Below, one piece after another: positions 1 to 8,445 of a stretch of 64,000 bases of DNA. Under the pieces are notes generated by a model. It was not told the origin of the DNA. It made no database searches and saw nothing but the letters and a program-made list of their open reading frames with translations. Source of the stretch: Pseudobutyrivibrio ruminis CF1b (GTDB lineage Bacteria; Bacillota; Clostridia; Lachnospirales; Lachnospiraceae); assembly GCF_000424005.1 (NCBI RefSeq), contig NZ_AUJB01000016.1, forward strand, positions 1 through 64,000, written 5' to 3'. The translations under genes and the position numbers were made by a program. How positions within the stretch are numbered: position 1 is the first letter of the stretch; each line of letters opens with the position of its first letter.

Positions 1-306
<306 letters not shown>

Positions 307-383
307 TTCTATAAAGATGTTTAGCGAATAATTCTCGCATGACTGTGTGAAGTTTTGAGGTTGCTAGTCAGCCAAAGTAATAT

Positions 384-456
384 TCCTCAATAGCTCAGTT
401 GGTAGAGCACTCGGCTGTTAACCGAGTTGTCGTAGGTTCGAGTCCTACTTGGGGAG
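384..456 (+). tRNA. tRNA-Asn (GTT)
   Basis: Full cloverleaf: acceptor TCCTCAA pairs with TTGGGGA, D arm AGCTCAGTTGGTAGAGCA, anticodon loop CTGTTAA with GTT, and T loop GTTCGAGTC. CCA is not encoded. First of eight tRNAs behind the 23S gene. Confidence 0.97.
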
Positions 457-537
457 CTCATATGAGGTTGATTATTTCAATTTTGTATGTTATCATTAAT
501 CAGTCGCTGAATTCAGGCGTTGGATTTCAGCTAGTTT

Positions 538-609
538 GGCTCCGTGGTCAAGCGGTTAAGACATCGCCCTTTCACGGCGGTAACACGGGTTCAATTCCCG
601 TCGGAGTCA
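538..609 (+). tRNA. tRNA-Glu (TTC)
   Basis: Cloverleaf with acceptor GGCTCCG/CGGAGTC, anticodon loop CTTTCAC (TTC) and T arm CGGGTTCAATTCCCG. CCA is not encoded. Confidence 0.97.
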
Positions 610-637
610 TTTGCCTAAAGGCAATACTTAGTATTAA

Positions 638-710
638 GCCGATGTGGCTCAATTGGCAGAGCAGCTGATTTGTAATCAGCAGGTTATCGGTTCGAGTCCG
701 ATCATCGGCT
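638..710 (+). tRNA. tRNA-Thr (TGT)
   Basis: Cloverleaf with acceptor GCCGATG/CATCGGC, anticodon stem CTGAT/ATCAG with TGT in the loop, and T loop GTTCGAGTC. Confidence 0.97.
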
Positions 711-776
711 TTTTTCTATTGAGTAGAAAGAGGCCAATTTTTTTTGTAAGGGTCTTGCTTGTTATTGTTACAATAT

Positions 777-850
777 GGACCTTTAGCTCAGTTGGTTAGA
801 GCAACCGGCTCATAACCGGTCGGTCCAGGGTTCGAGTCCCTGAGGGTCCA
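777..850 (+). tRNA. tRNA with CAT anticodon (Met, or Ile2 if lysidine-modified)
   Basis: Cloverleaf with acceptor GGACCTT/AGGGTCC and anticodon stem CCGGC/ACCGG flanking CTCATAA. CAT may be elongator Met, or Ile decoding AUA after TilS modification. The GGACCTT acceptor resembles Firmicute Ile2 tRNAs, but sequence alone does not settle it here. Confidence 0.95.
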
Positions 851-873
851 CTTTCTATTTCAGTTTTTAATAT

Positions 874-947
874 GGCCTCATGGCTCAGTTGGTTAGAGCG
901 CCGCCCTGTCACGGCGGAGGTCGAGGGTTCAAGTCCCTCTGGGGTCG
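874..947 (+). tRNA. tRNA-Asp (GTC)
   Basis: Cloverleaf with acceptor GGCCTCA/TGGGGTC, anticodon loop CTGTCAC (GTC) and T arm GAGGGTTCAAGTCCCTC. Confidence 0.97.
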
Positions 948-966
948 TTTCCAGTTTTAACATTAT

Positions 967-1039
967 GGGATCTTAGCTCAGCTGGGAGAGCATCTGCCTT
1001 ACAAGCAGGGGGTCACAGGTTCGAGCCCTGTAGGTCCCA
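967..1039 (+). tRNA. tRNA-Val (TAC)
   Basis: Cloverleaf with acceptor GGGATCT/AGGTCCC, anticodon stem CTGC/GCAG and TAC in the loop. Confidence 0.97.
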
Positions 1040-1055
1040 TTAGCCTTTTGGCTAT

Positions 1056-1139
1056 GCCGTAGTGGCGGAACTGGCAGACGCGCGGGACTTAAAATCCCGT
1101 GGTGGCGACATCGTACCGGTTCGATTCCGGTCTACGGCA
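1056..1139 (+). tRNA. tRNA-Leu (TAA)
   Basis: Class II tRNA with a long variable arm (TGGCGACATCGTA). Acceptor GCCGTAG/CTACGGC; anticodon stem GGGA/TCCC with TAA in the loop. Confidence 0.97.
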
Positions 1140-1166
1140 TTTACTCACTGGAGTAATAAATTATAT

Positions 1167-1240
1167 GTGTGTGTAGCTCAGCTGGATAGAGCACTTGGCT
1201 ACGGACCAAGGTGTCGGGGGTTCGAATCCTCTCACGCACG
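1167..1240 (+). tRNA. tRNA-Arg (ACG)
   Basis: Cloverleaf with acceptor GTGTGTG/CACGCAC, anticodon stem CTTGG/CCAAG and ACG in the loop (A34 is expected to become inosine). Last gene of the cluster, directly before a terminator. Confidence 0.97.
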
Positions 1241-1249
1241 CTTTATTTG

Positions 1250-1282
1250 AAAGAGATAGGTTTTAACCTATCTCTTTTTTTG
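1250..1282 (+). terminator. Rho-independent terminator of the rRNA-tRNA operon
   Basis: AAGAGATAGG, a short TTTTAA loop, CCTATCTCTT, then a run of T. It ends the tRNA array. Nearly the same stem recurs at 5220 and, with one changed pair, at 8951. Confidence 0.92.
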
Positions 1283-1387
1283 TTTTAAATTTAAGAATAT
1301 ATTTGAAATATCTTATTGCATAATATATAATTTCAATCACTTGTCTATTATAATTGTTAAATAACATAGAGTGACTTGGAGGGGAAT

Positions 1388-1933
1388 ATGATTATTTTGA
1401 TGCGACATGGCGCAGATGATGATTCCAGACTGGGTGGTTGGAGCGATGCAGGTCTGTCACAAAAAGGAAAAGAGCAGGTAGAGAAATCCTGTAAGTTAAT
1501 AGATGAAAATAATTTTAATATAAAGTATATTTATTCCAGTGATTTACCTCGAGCTAGAGAAACAGCAGAAATAGTTTCAAAGCACCTGGGATTACCAGTT
1601 ACTTTACTTGAAGGATTTAGAGAGACAAATAATGGAGATTTGGCAGGTATTCCAAAAGTGAGATTTGAAAAAGAATATCCTGGTCTTTATTTCTCTTCGC
1701 TGGATTGGGAGCAGCAGTATCCTAACGGTGAAAGCCCTAAGCAGGTCTATAATCGCATAAAGGAAGCCTGGAATAAGTTTAAGATTAGTACAGAAGCATT
1801 AGAAGGTGATATTCTTCTAGTTACCCATGCAGGAGTGATTAATATCATTCGCTGCATAGAGGAAGGAATCGAATATACAAATAAAGAAGTACATTTTAAA
1901 ACTGCTCATGCTGAAATTGTACCAATAAAATAA
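1388..1933 (+). CDS. Histidine phosphatase family protein (phosphoglycerate mutase-like)
   Basis: 181 aa. The N-terminal LMRHGADD holds the family's RHG phosphohistidine motif. YSSDLPRARETAE near residues 52-65, LEGFRETNNGD, and VTHAGVINIIRC near residue 145 supply the other catalytic Arg, Glu and His positions of this superfamily. I start at ATG 1388 because GGAGGGG (1378-1384) sits 3-5 nt upstream; the longer TTG reading would begin just before that Shine-Dalgarno sequence. Likely a cytosolic small-molecule phosphatase, such as alpha-ribazole phosphatase or a sugar-phosphate phosphatase; the substrate cannot be told. Monocistronic, facing a convergent methyltransferase 9 bp away. Confidence 0.9.
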   Translation: MIILMRHGADDDSRLGGWSDAGLSQKGKEQVEKSCKLIDENNFNIKYIYSSDLPRARETAEIVSKHLGLPVTLLEGFRETNNGDLAGIPKVRFEKEYPGLYFSSLDWEQQYPNGESPKQVYNRIKEAWNKFKISTEALEGDILLVTHAGVINIIRCIEEGIEYTNKEVHFKTAHAEIVPIK

Positions 1934-1942
1934 GCTTTGTTA

Positions 1943-2737
1943 TTATTTTCTAGCCAGTTGAAGGTCGAGGGTATCATAAAGTTTTATGGTATCTCCGTAT
2001 GCTTCAATAGCCTTTTCAATCTCATTAAAGAACTTTTCTCTTATTGATGATTCTATGGCAATGTGATCAGAATAAGTGCCAAGAAGCTGTATATATTCCT
2101 GAGCATTAAATTCTCTAATTCTATGAAAGAGTTTATAGGTGACATCCTTAAAGCCATATTTTAAAGCTATATCAGCTCGAAGTTTAGCATCTTCCTCTGT
2201 ATATTCAGAAGGTGCTGCAGGAGCCTTATCGTAATAGCTATAATAGTACTGCTCATATATTTCATCTATTGCTTTTGATAATTCAGGATCATTTTTACAT
2301 CTGAATGGATGGTTTGCAAATCTGGCAAATACACCACCACTTACTAAAGAATTATAGACTTTGGTGTATCCGAGTTCTTCTGGTACCCAGTGAAATGCTG
2401 AGGCAGAATAGATAAGGTCATAAGTATTCTCAGGTATTTCAATGTCCTCAAATTTCCCAGTAATAACTTTAAATTTTGGATAGTCTTTGAACTTGTCTCT
2501 ACAAAGCTTGGAAAGCTTTTCACCATACTCAATTGCTGTTAGATCACATCGTGTTTTAAGAAATGGAGGTGTGGCTTGGCCACCGCCAATGCCAATTTCT
2601 ATTAGCTTGCTGTTGTCATCAACATTAAAATAATCAAAAATGCATTCATATAACTCAGTAGGATAAGATGGTCTGATTTTTGCATATAGTTCTGGAACTT
2701 TATCAAAGGTCCATTCTAAATTATCTATCGTTGGCAT
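1943..2737 (-). CDS. Class I SAM-dependent methyltransferase
   Basis: 264 aa. KLIEIGIGGGQATPPFL (about residues 45-61) is the glycine-rich SAM-binding motif I; TAIEYGEKL is motif II with the acidic ribose-binding residue; YDLIYSASAFHWVPEE matches the Methyltransf_11/25 motif that follows. ATG 2737 is preferred because AAGGGAG lies just upstream, inside the sequence a longer ATG at 2755 would read through. The substrate is unknown; the HW motif resembles trans-aconitate or other small-molecule methyltransferases. Convergent with the histidine phosphatase and divergent from the next methyltransferase. Confidence 0.88.
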   Translation of the reverse strand: MPTIDNLEWTFDKVPELYAKIRPSYPTELYECIFDYFNVDDNSKLIEIGIGGGQATPPFLKTRCDLTAIEYGEKLSKLCRDKFKDYPKFKVITGKFEDIEIPENTYDLIYSASAFHWVPEELGYTKVYNSLVSGGVFARFANHPFRCKNDPELSKAIDEIYEQYYYSYYDKAPAAPSEYTEEDAKLRADIALKYGFKDVTYKLFHRIREFNAQEYIQLLGTYSDHIAIESSIREKFFNEIEKAIEAYGDTIKLYDTLDLQLARK

Positions 2738-2887
2738 TAGCTTTCTCCCTTCCATTATGTGATATGTTAAATATTGTATTTTATTAATCGAAAAATATCT
2801 ATATAAAAAGCAACTATTATTGTATTATGTAGATTAAACACTTATAAGAAAAATTAAATTAGAAGGTATTATTTAGAAGGAACGAGC

Positions 2888-3616
2888 GTGAGGTTTAATG
2901 GGAAAATGGATTCACGTATATCAAGAATTAGGCAAAATGAAGAAAAATCTCATACTGAAGTTTATACCAAAGAGAAGCTTTATGATTCCGATACATGGCT
3001 GAGGAAACCTATAAAAACTGTTGAGGAATTAGTTCCTTTATTTGTACATTATGAAGAAGTAAGGATTTTAGATTTAGGGGCTGGAGTAGGAAGAAATAGT
3101 ATTTTTCTTGCACAGGAATTAAAGGAAAATAATTGTCAGATTGACTGTGTGGATATTCTTGAAATAGCTGTTGAGATACTTGTAAGTAATGCGGAACAAT
3201 ACGATGTTAGTGGGAATATTAGTGGGATTATTAAACCTATTGAAGAATACAAAATACAAGCGAATTCATATGATTTGATTATGGCTATTTCAGCTCTGGA
3301 ACACATAGATACAGAGGAACATTTCTTTGATAAACTAAGAGAGATAGAGCTAGGGATTCGTAAATACGGAATAGTGTGCTTGGTTATAAACACTGAGGTT
3401 ACTGAATTTAATATAAATAATGTGGCTGAAATAGAGCCTAACTTCGAAGTAAATTTGGCTACTGAGGTCCTTTTAAAAAGGCTGGATAGTATTTTCAAAG
3501 ATTGGAAAATTCTTAAAAAGAATGTGGTTCAGCAGAACTATGAGATTCCAAGAGAAAATATAAGAAGCTCTTTATCCACAAATGTAGTAACTTTTGTTGC
3601 AAGGAAAAATAATTAA
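2888..3616 (+). CDS. Class I SAM-dependent methyltransferase
   Basis: 242 aa. VRILDLGAGVGRNSIFLAQ (about residues 58-76) is SAM-binding motif I, followed by IDCVDILEIAVEIL (motif II) and YDLIMAISALEHI (motif IV region). The GTG start at 2888 is supported by AGAAGGA about 6 nt upstream. Together with the next gene it forms a small plus-strand pair of unrelated methyltransferases. No substrate-defining motif is visible; it may act on a small molecule or an antibiotic. There is no sign of frameshift. Confidence 0.87.
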   Translation: MRFNGKMDSRISRIRQNEEKSHTEVYTKEKLYDSDTWLRKPIKTVEELVPLFVHYEEVRILDLGAGVGRNSIFLAQELKENNCQIDCVDILEIAVEILVSNAEQYDVSGNISGIIKPIEEYKIQANSYDLIMAISALEHIDTEEHFFDKLREIELGIRKYGIVCLVINTEVTEFNINNVAEIEPNFEVNLATEVLLKRLDSIFKDWKILKKNVVQQNYEIPRENIRSSLSTNVVTFVARKNN

Positions 3617-3682
3617 AAAGTAGTATTGACCTTAACGCAGCGTAAAGGTGTAAACTCAGAAAAAATTAAACAAGGAGAGGTA

Positions 3683-4450
3683 ATGAAGGACTGGAATAAA
3701 GAAGTTGGCTATTTAGAAAATACTCGTAAAAGAATGTGGAATGATGACTATTTTGAATTTCTGGTTAAGCAGGTATGGAAGATAGATCATCCAGTAAAGA
3801 TTCTCGATGTGGGCTGTGGATATGGTGATTTAGGTACAAGATTATTACCTATAGTTCCTGATGGAAGCAGCTATAAAGGAATAGATATCGCTGAGGATTT
3901 GATAGAAAAAGCTAGAGAAGATTTTAAGGAGACAAAATACAATACAGACTTTGAGGTGATAAATCTTCTAGAATACGAACCCACAGATAAATATGATATT
4001 GTAATATGTCAGTCTGTACTCCGCCATATTCCGGAAGTAAAAGAAGTTTTACAGAAGATGATAGATTCTGCAGTCACTGGAGGTCTGGTAATATGTATAG
4101 AGCCTAGCAGAAGAATGGAAAATGCAGGGCTTTATATCGATGACAAGGATTTTGATGTTTTTGAGAATGATGAATTCTTAAAAGAGAGATGGCAGCAGGA
4201 ATATTCAAATGGTGGAAGAGACTTTTTGGTGGGATTGAAAATACCTGGCTATATGAATCAGCTGGGATTGAAAAATGTTTCAGTCAGAGTCAATGACTAT
4301 GTGGATTTTATTAGCAAAAGTGGGACCGAAAACTACAAGGAAGGCAAAGAATCCTTTATGCATAACCATGGCATAGATGAAAAATATAGTGATGCCACAA
4401 ATTATTTTTCTGCCAGATGTCATTTGATTTCATTTGGTGTAAAATCCTAA
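3683..4450 (+). CDS. Class I SAM-dependent methyltransferase
   Basis: 255 aa. VKILDVGCGYGDLGTRLL (about residues 35-52) is the SAM-binding loop, then YKGIDIAEDLIEKA and YDIVICQSVLRHIPEV. The start at ATG 3683 follows AAGGAGAGG at ideal spacing; an upstream in-frame extension has no Shine-Dalgarno sequence. The C-terminal third (DYVDFISK onwards) is typical of the lid region in UbiE-like enzymes. It lies 66 bp behind the preceding methyltransferase and may share its transcript. The substrate is not recognisable. Confidence 0.87.
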   Translation: MKDWNKEVGYLENTRKRMWNDDYFEFLVKQVWKIDHPVKILDVGCGYGDLGTRLLPIVPDGSSYKGIDIAEDLIEKAREDFKETKYNTDFEVINLLEYEPTDKYDIVICQSVLRHIPEVKEVLQKMIDSAVTGGLVICIEPSRRMENAGLYIDDKDFDVFENDEFLKERWQQEYSNGGRDFLVGLKIPGYMNQLGLKNVSVRVNDYVDFISKSGTENYKEGKESFMHNHGIDEKYSDATNYFSARCHLISFGVKS

Positions 4451-4483
4451 AAGAGTTATTTAAAGAAAAGAGGATTTTGAAAA

Positions 4484-5200
4484 TTGTTTTTATGGATACT
4501 AGCAACGTTGGCAGCTTTTTATATTAAGGGGCTGTGCGGGTTTGCAAATACATTGGTGTTTACTTCAATATTGGGATTTGGAGTTAATAATATTGCCATA
4601 TCGCCGGTGGAGCTTATGCTTGGTTATCCCACAAATCTCATACTCACATACAGACATAGAAAGCAGCTGGATATAAAAATATTTCTTCCATTATCAATAT
4701 TAGTACTACTTGGAAGTATTCCAGGGGCGTTGCTTTTGAAGAATGCAAACACAAATCATATTAAAGCATTCTTTGGAGTGATAATAATTCTTCTTGGGAT
4801 AGAGATGTATTTGAGAGAAGTTCAGACGCTAAAATTCAAAGAATCTAAAGTACTTTTGTTGATTATTGGAATATTGTCAGGTGTCCTTTGTGGATTATTT
4901 GGCGTAGGAGCATTACTGGCAGCATACATAGGGAGAGTGGCAGACACCAGCAATGAATTCAAAGCTAATATCAGTGCAGTATTTATAGTTGATAATACAT
5001 TCAGATTAATTCTATATAGTGTGCTGGGGATCATTACATTTTCAAGCATAAAACAAGCAGCCATTTTATTGCCATTTGTACTTATAGGATTATTTACAGG
5101 TATTAAAAGTGCCACTATTATTGATGAAAAAATAGTAAAGAGAATAGTGATAATTCTTTTGATTATTTCAGGAGTAATGCTAATCCTAAAGAGCGTTTAA
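4484..5200 (+). CDS. TSUP (TauE/SafE) family membrane permease
   Basis: 238 aa with about seven or eight hydrophobic helices. The paired repeats GLCGFANTLVFTSILGFG near the N-terminus and GVLCGLFGVGALLAAYIG near residue 135 are the signature glycine-rich segments of the TauE/SafE anion exporter family. A TTG start at 4484 is used, with a weak AGAGGA upstream; the N-terminus is less certain than the rest. Members move sulfite, sulfoacetate or related organic anions across the membrane; the substrate here is unknown. It ends at a strong terminator before the copper module. Confidence 0.85.
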   Translation: MFLWILATLAAFYIKGLCGFANTLVFTSILGFGVNNIAISPVELMLGYPTNLILTYRHRKQLDIKIFLPLSILVLLGSIPGALLLKNANTNHIKAFFGVIIILLGIEMYLREVQTLKFKESKVLLLIIGILSGVLCGLFGVGALLAAYIGRVADTSNEFKANISAVFIVDNTFRLILYSVLGIITFSSIKQAAILLPFVLIGLFTGIKSATIIDEKIVKRIVIILLIISGVMLILKSV

Positions 5201-5219
5201 TAACATAGCGATTCAAACA

Positions 5220-5252
5220 AAAAGAGATAGGTCAAAGCCTATCTCTTTTTTA
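5220..5252 (+). terminator. Rho-independent terminator after the TSUP permease
   Basis: AAGAGATAGG-TCAAAG-CCTATCTCTT followed by T residues. The stem is the same as that of the tRNA-array terminator at 1250. Confidence 0.92.
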
Positions 5253-5254
5253 GG

Positions 5255-5315
5255 TTGACAGGATACCCTATGGGGGTATATAATCCAATCAATAAAGATA
5301 CCCCATAGGGGTATC
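5255..5315 (+). promoter_or_regulatory. csoR-copA promoter with two CsoR-type operators
   Basis: A near-consensus promoter has TTGACA at 5255-5260 and TATAAT at 5279-5284, spaced 18 bp. The spacer contains GATACCCTATGGGGGTATA (5262-5280). A second, perfect palindrome GATACCCCATAGGGGTATC lies at 5297-5315, where the transcript starts. Both match the G/C-tract palindrome flanked by ATAC/GTAT bound by copper-sensing CsoR repressors. Apo-CsoR would block RNA polymerase, and Cu(I) would release it. Confidence 0.9.
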
Positions 5316-5353
5316 TGGGATACCCGGTTAGAAATGTAAAAGGAGTTATTCTT

Positions 5354-5689
5354 ATGGCAGAGAATACAAATAAAGAGAACATGATGCAGGAGGAATGTTG
5401 CTGCTGCTCAGGAAAGACAAAGGAAAGAGATGATAAAGAGTTTAAGGATCTCATGAACAGGCTCAAGAGAATCGAGGGCCAGGTGAGAGGTGTAGAGAAC
5501 ATGCTTGAGAATGATGCGTACTGTACAGATATTCTCGTACAGGTTTCAGCTATTACATCTGCATTAAACAGCTTTAACAAGGTCTTACTGGCAAATCATA
5601 TGAAGACCTGTGTGGCTGATAATATTCGTGAAGGCAATGACGAGGTTATCGATGAGCTTGTATGCACATTACAAAAATTAATGAAATAA
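5354..5689 (+). CDS. csoR: Copper-sensing transcriptional repressor CsoR
   Basis: 111 aa, the usual size for DUF156/CsoR proteins. LKRIEGQVRGVENML (37-51) is the DNA-binding helix signature. Cys57 (in AYCTDIL), His82 and Cys86 (in NHMKTC) form the Cu(I)-binding C-H-C triad that distinguishes CsoR from formaldehyde- or persulfide-sensing relatives. An unusual N-terminal run of four cysteines (residues 15-18, ECCCCSG) precedes the core and might bind extra metal. ATG 5354 follows AAAGGAG. It lies directly under a promoter with two CsoR-type operators and 114 bp ahead of copA, consistent with autoregulation of a copper-efflux operon. Confidence 0.95.
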   Translation: MAENTNKENMMQEECCCCSGKTKERDDKEFKDLMNRLKRIEGQVRGVENMLENDAYCTDILVQVSAITSALNSFNKVLLANHMKTCVADNIREGNDEVIDELVCTLQKLMK

Positions 5690-5803
5690 AAGGATAATCA
5701 TTGCAATTAAGTATGAATTAGAAATTAATAAAAATTCTTACAATTAAGTGGTGATTAAAAGTAGGACTTAGAAATTAGCTTTTAGAAGAATCTAGGTGAT
5801 TAT

Positions 5804-8350
5804 ATGGAACAATACAAAGTAACAGGAATGAGCTGCGCTGCCTGCCAGACCAGAGTAGAAAAGGCAGTTAGTGCTGTGGAAGGTGTGGACAGCTGTGCAG
5901 TCAGCTTATTAACAAATTCTATGGGAGTAAAGGGAACAGCATCTCCCGAGGCAATCATAGCAGCTGTTGAGGCAGCAGGCTATGGTGCAAGCATTAAGGC
6001 AGAAGGTGGCAAAAAGACGCAGGCCCAATCCGATGATTCCCTAAAAGACACAGAGACACCAAAGATGAAGAAGAGATTGATTGCTTCAATTATTCTTTTG
6101 ATTCCACTTTTATATGTGTCTATGGGACATATGCTGTGGGACTGGCCACTTCCAGGATTTCTTGATGGCAATCACGTGGCAATGGGATTGTATCAGCTTA
6201 TTTTAGCTGGACTTGTCATGGTGATTAACCAGAAGTTTTTCATCAGTGGATTTAAGGGCTTGATTCACAGATCTCCTAATATGGATACGCTGGTGGCATT
6301 AGGTGCCACAGCATCATATGTGTACAGCGTGGTTGCACTTTTTGCCATGACATCAGCCGTGCTGGCAAATGACGAAACGCAGGTAATGTATTTCATGAAG
6401 CAGTTCTATTTTGAGGCTGCAGCCATGATTCTTACACTGATTACAGTTGGTAAGATGCTTGAGGCAAAATCAAAAGGAAAGACTACGGATGCCTTAAAGG
6501 GATTGATGAACCTTTCTCCAAAAACAGCAGTAATCCTCAGAGATGGAGTGGAGACCACAGTAGCTATTGAAGAGGTGCAGGTGGGCGACAGATTTGTAGT
6601 AAGACCTGGAGACAGCATACCGGTGGACGGTATCGTAGTGGAAGGTGAAAGTGCTGTAAATGAAGCGGCCCTCACAGGCGAAAGCGTTCCAGCTGAGAAG
6701 GCTGTAGGCGACAAAGTATACGCTGCCACAATCAACTCATCGGGATATATGGTCTGCGAGGCTCAGCGAGTAGGAGAGGACACAACACTTTCTGCCATTA
6801 TAAAGATGGTAAGTGATGCGGCAGCCACAAAAGCACCTATCGCAAAGATTGCTGACAGGGTGTCTGGAGTGTTTGTGCCAGCGGTAATTTCTATTTCGGT
6901 TATAACATTTATTGCCTGGCTTTTGGTCGGACAGACTGTAGGTTATGCCATAGCAAGGGCTGTATCAGTGCTGGTAATCAGCTGCCCATGTGCACTTGGC
7001 CTGGCAACACCAGTAGCCATCATGGTTGGAAATGGTGTGGCAGCAAAGACTGGAGTACTTTTCAAAACTGCAGCTTCTTTGGAGCAGGCTGGCAAGACTC
7101 AGATTGTGGCTCTGGATAAGACTGGCACAATCACAACAGGCGAGATGAAGGTCACAGACATCACTCCTGTAGCTGACATTTCACAGGAGGAATTGTTGAC
7201 AATTGCTTATGCACTTGAGTCAAAAAGTGAACATCCTATCTCAAAGGCCATTACAGAATATGCCTCTGAGAAGAATTTAGAGCTGAAAGAGACTACAGAA
7301 TTTGAAGTACTTTCAGGCAGTGGATTGAAGGCAAGAATAGATGGCAAGATTGTGTATGGTGGAAATGCCAAATACATTAAGAGTGTTGCCGGTGAACTTA
7401 GCCAGGAGAATAAGAAGGTAATCGATGATTTGGCAAGAATGGGCAAAACACCACTACTTTTTGCCAGGGAAGGTGAGCTTCTAGGCATAATCGCAGTAGC
7501 TGATGTAATCAAGGAAGATTCCAAAGAAGCCATCACAGAGCTTAAGAACATGGGAATCCATGTGGTAATGCTGACAGGTGACAATGAAATTACGGCAGAT
7601 GCTATTGCCAAGCAGGCAGGAGTTGACCAGGTTGTGGCATCAGTGAAGCCTGATGGAAAGGAAACTGTGGTAAGACAGCTTATGGAACATGGCATGACTA
7701 CCATGGTAGGTGATGGCATAAATGATGCGCCAGCACTTACCTCCGCAAATCTTGGAATAGCCATTGGTGCAGGAACAGATATTGCAATTGATGCTGCAGA
7801 TGTAGTATTAATGAAGAGTAGTATTAAAGATGTGGCAGCTGCCATAAGGATTTCCAGAAAGACTCTCACAAATATTCATGAGAACCTGTTCTGGGCATTC
7901 TTCTACAATGTACTTGGCATTCCTCTTGCAGCAGGATGCTACGTAGCTGCATTTGGATGGGAGCTTAATCCAATTTTTGGCGCAGCAGCTATGGGGCTAT
8001 CAAGTTTTTGCGTGGTAAGTAACGCACTGAGACTTAACCTGATTAAGCCATATGATAGCTCAAAAGATAAAATGATTAAGAACCCTGTATCAGGGATTTT
8101 AATAGAACAAAATAATAAAGTTGAAGATAGAAAGGAAGAGAAAAAAATGAAGATTAAAGTTACTGGAATGATGTGTGGACATTGTGAGGCTCATGTACAG
8201 AAGGCACTTGAGGCTATCGATGGTATTGACAGCGTAGTAGCATCACACGAGGAGAACCTTGTGACAATCAATAACTCAAAGGATGTTGATGAGGCAGCTA
8301 TCAAGTCAGCAGTTGAGGAAGCTGGTTACGAATACGGCGGATTATTATAA
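5804..8350 (+). CDS. copA: Cu(+)-exporting P-type ATPase with N- and C-terminal HMA domains
   Basis: 848 aa, longer than the usual 730-800. The N-terminal heavy-metal-associated domain has GMSCAAC (Cys11, Cys14). The P1B-ATPase core follows: TGES actuator motif, ion-binding CPC at residues 394-396 (SCPCALGLATP), phosphorylation site DKTGT starting at Asp438, an SEHPI-type HP motif, and the hinge GDGINDAPAL. A second HMA domain (about 782-848, GMMCGHC) is joined by a charged linker (NKVEDRKEEKK). It exports Cu(I) from the cytosol using ATP. The C-terminal domain looks like a fused CopZ chaperone, and a ribosome binding site precedes its first Met. Copper control through CsoR is expected. Confidence 0.95.
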   Translation: MEQYKVTGMSCAACQTRVEKAVSAVEGVDSCAVSLLTNSMGVKGTASPEAIIAAVEAAGYGASIKAEGGKKTQAQSDDSLKDTETPKMKKRLIASIILLIPLLYVSMGHMLWDWPLPGFLDGNHVAMGLYQLILAGLVMVINQKFFISGFKGLIHRSPNMDTLVALGATASYVYSVVALFAMTSAVLANDETQVMYFMKQFYFEAAAMILTLITVGKMLEAKSKGKTTDALKGLMNLSPKTAVILRDGVETTVAIEEVQVGDRFVVRPGDSIPVDGIVVEGESAVNEAALTGESVPAEKAVGDKVYAATINSSGYMVCEAQRVGEDTTLSAIIKMVSDAAATKAPIAKIADRVSGVFVPAVISISVITFIAWLLVGQTVGYAIARAVSVLVISCPCALGLATPVAIMVGNGVAAKTGVLFKTAASLEQAGKTQIVALDKTGTITTGEMKVTDITPVADISQEELLTIAYALESKSEHPISKAITEYASEKNLELKETTEFEVLSGSGLKARIDGKIVYGGNAKYIKSVAGELSQENKKVIDDLARMGKTPLLFAREGELLGIIAVADVIKEDSKEAITELKNMGIHVVMLTGDNEITADAIAKQAGVDQVVASVKPDGKETVVRQLMEHGMTTMVGDGINDAPALTSANLGIAIGAGTDIAIDAADVVLMKSSIKDVAAAIRISRKTLTNIHENLFWAFFYNVLGIPLAAGCYVAAFGWELNPIFGAAAMGLSSFCVVSNALRLNLIKPYDSSKDKMIKNPVSGILIEQNNKVEDRKEEKKMKIKVTGMMCGHCEAHVQKALEAIDGIDSVVASHEENLVTINNSKDVDEAAIKSAVEEAGYEYGGLL
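8131..8149 (+). promoter_or_regulatory. Possible internal ribosome binding site for a free CopZ-like domain inside copA
   Basis: AAAGGAAGAG (8131-8140) is followed 6 nt later by an in-frame ATG at 8147 (codon 782 of copA). Starting there would give a 67-aa protein beginning MKIKVTGMMCGHC, the length and layout of stand-alone copper chaperone CopZ. The purine-rich linker could yield this match by chance, so internal initiation is an inference. Confidence 0.45.
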
Positions 8351-8445
8351 TTTTCTTTCACGTCACAGAATGGGCACTCAATAGTGCTATTATAGAAGTC
8401 ACCAAAATATAAAGACTTGGATTTGGCACGAATTGGGGGTATCAC

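Noticed and set aside
399-1250. Short ORFs through the tRNA cluster
   Set aside because: They consist of tRNA sequence read as codons (89 and 62 aa) and match no protein.
1376-1390. TTG start for the histidine phosphatase
   Set aside because: It would begin immediately ahead of and read through the Shine-Dalgarno sequence of the ATG at 1388.
7207-7869. Long antisense ORF (220 aa) opposite copA
   Set aside because: It is the shadow of a highly conserved gene on the other strand, has no ribosome binding site, and shows no family motif. The same holds for the antisense ORFs at 26498-27190, 41949-42440 and 22027-22464.
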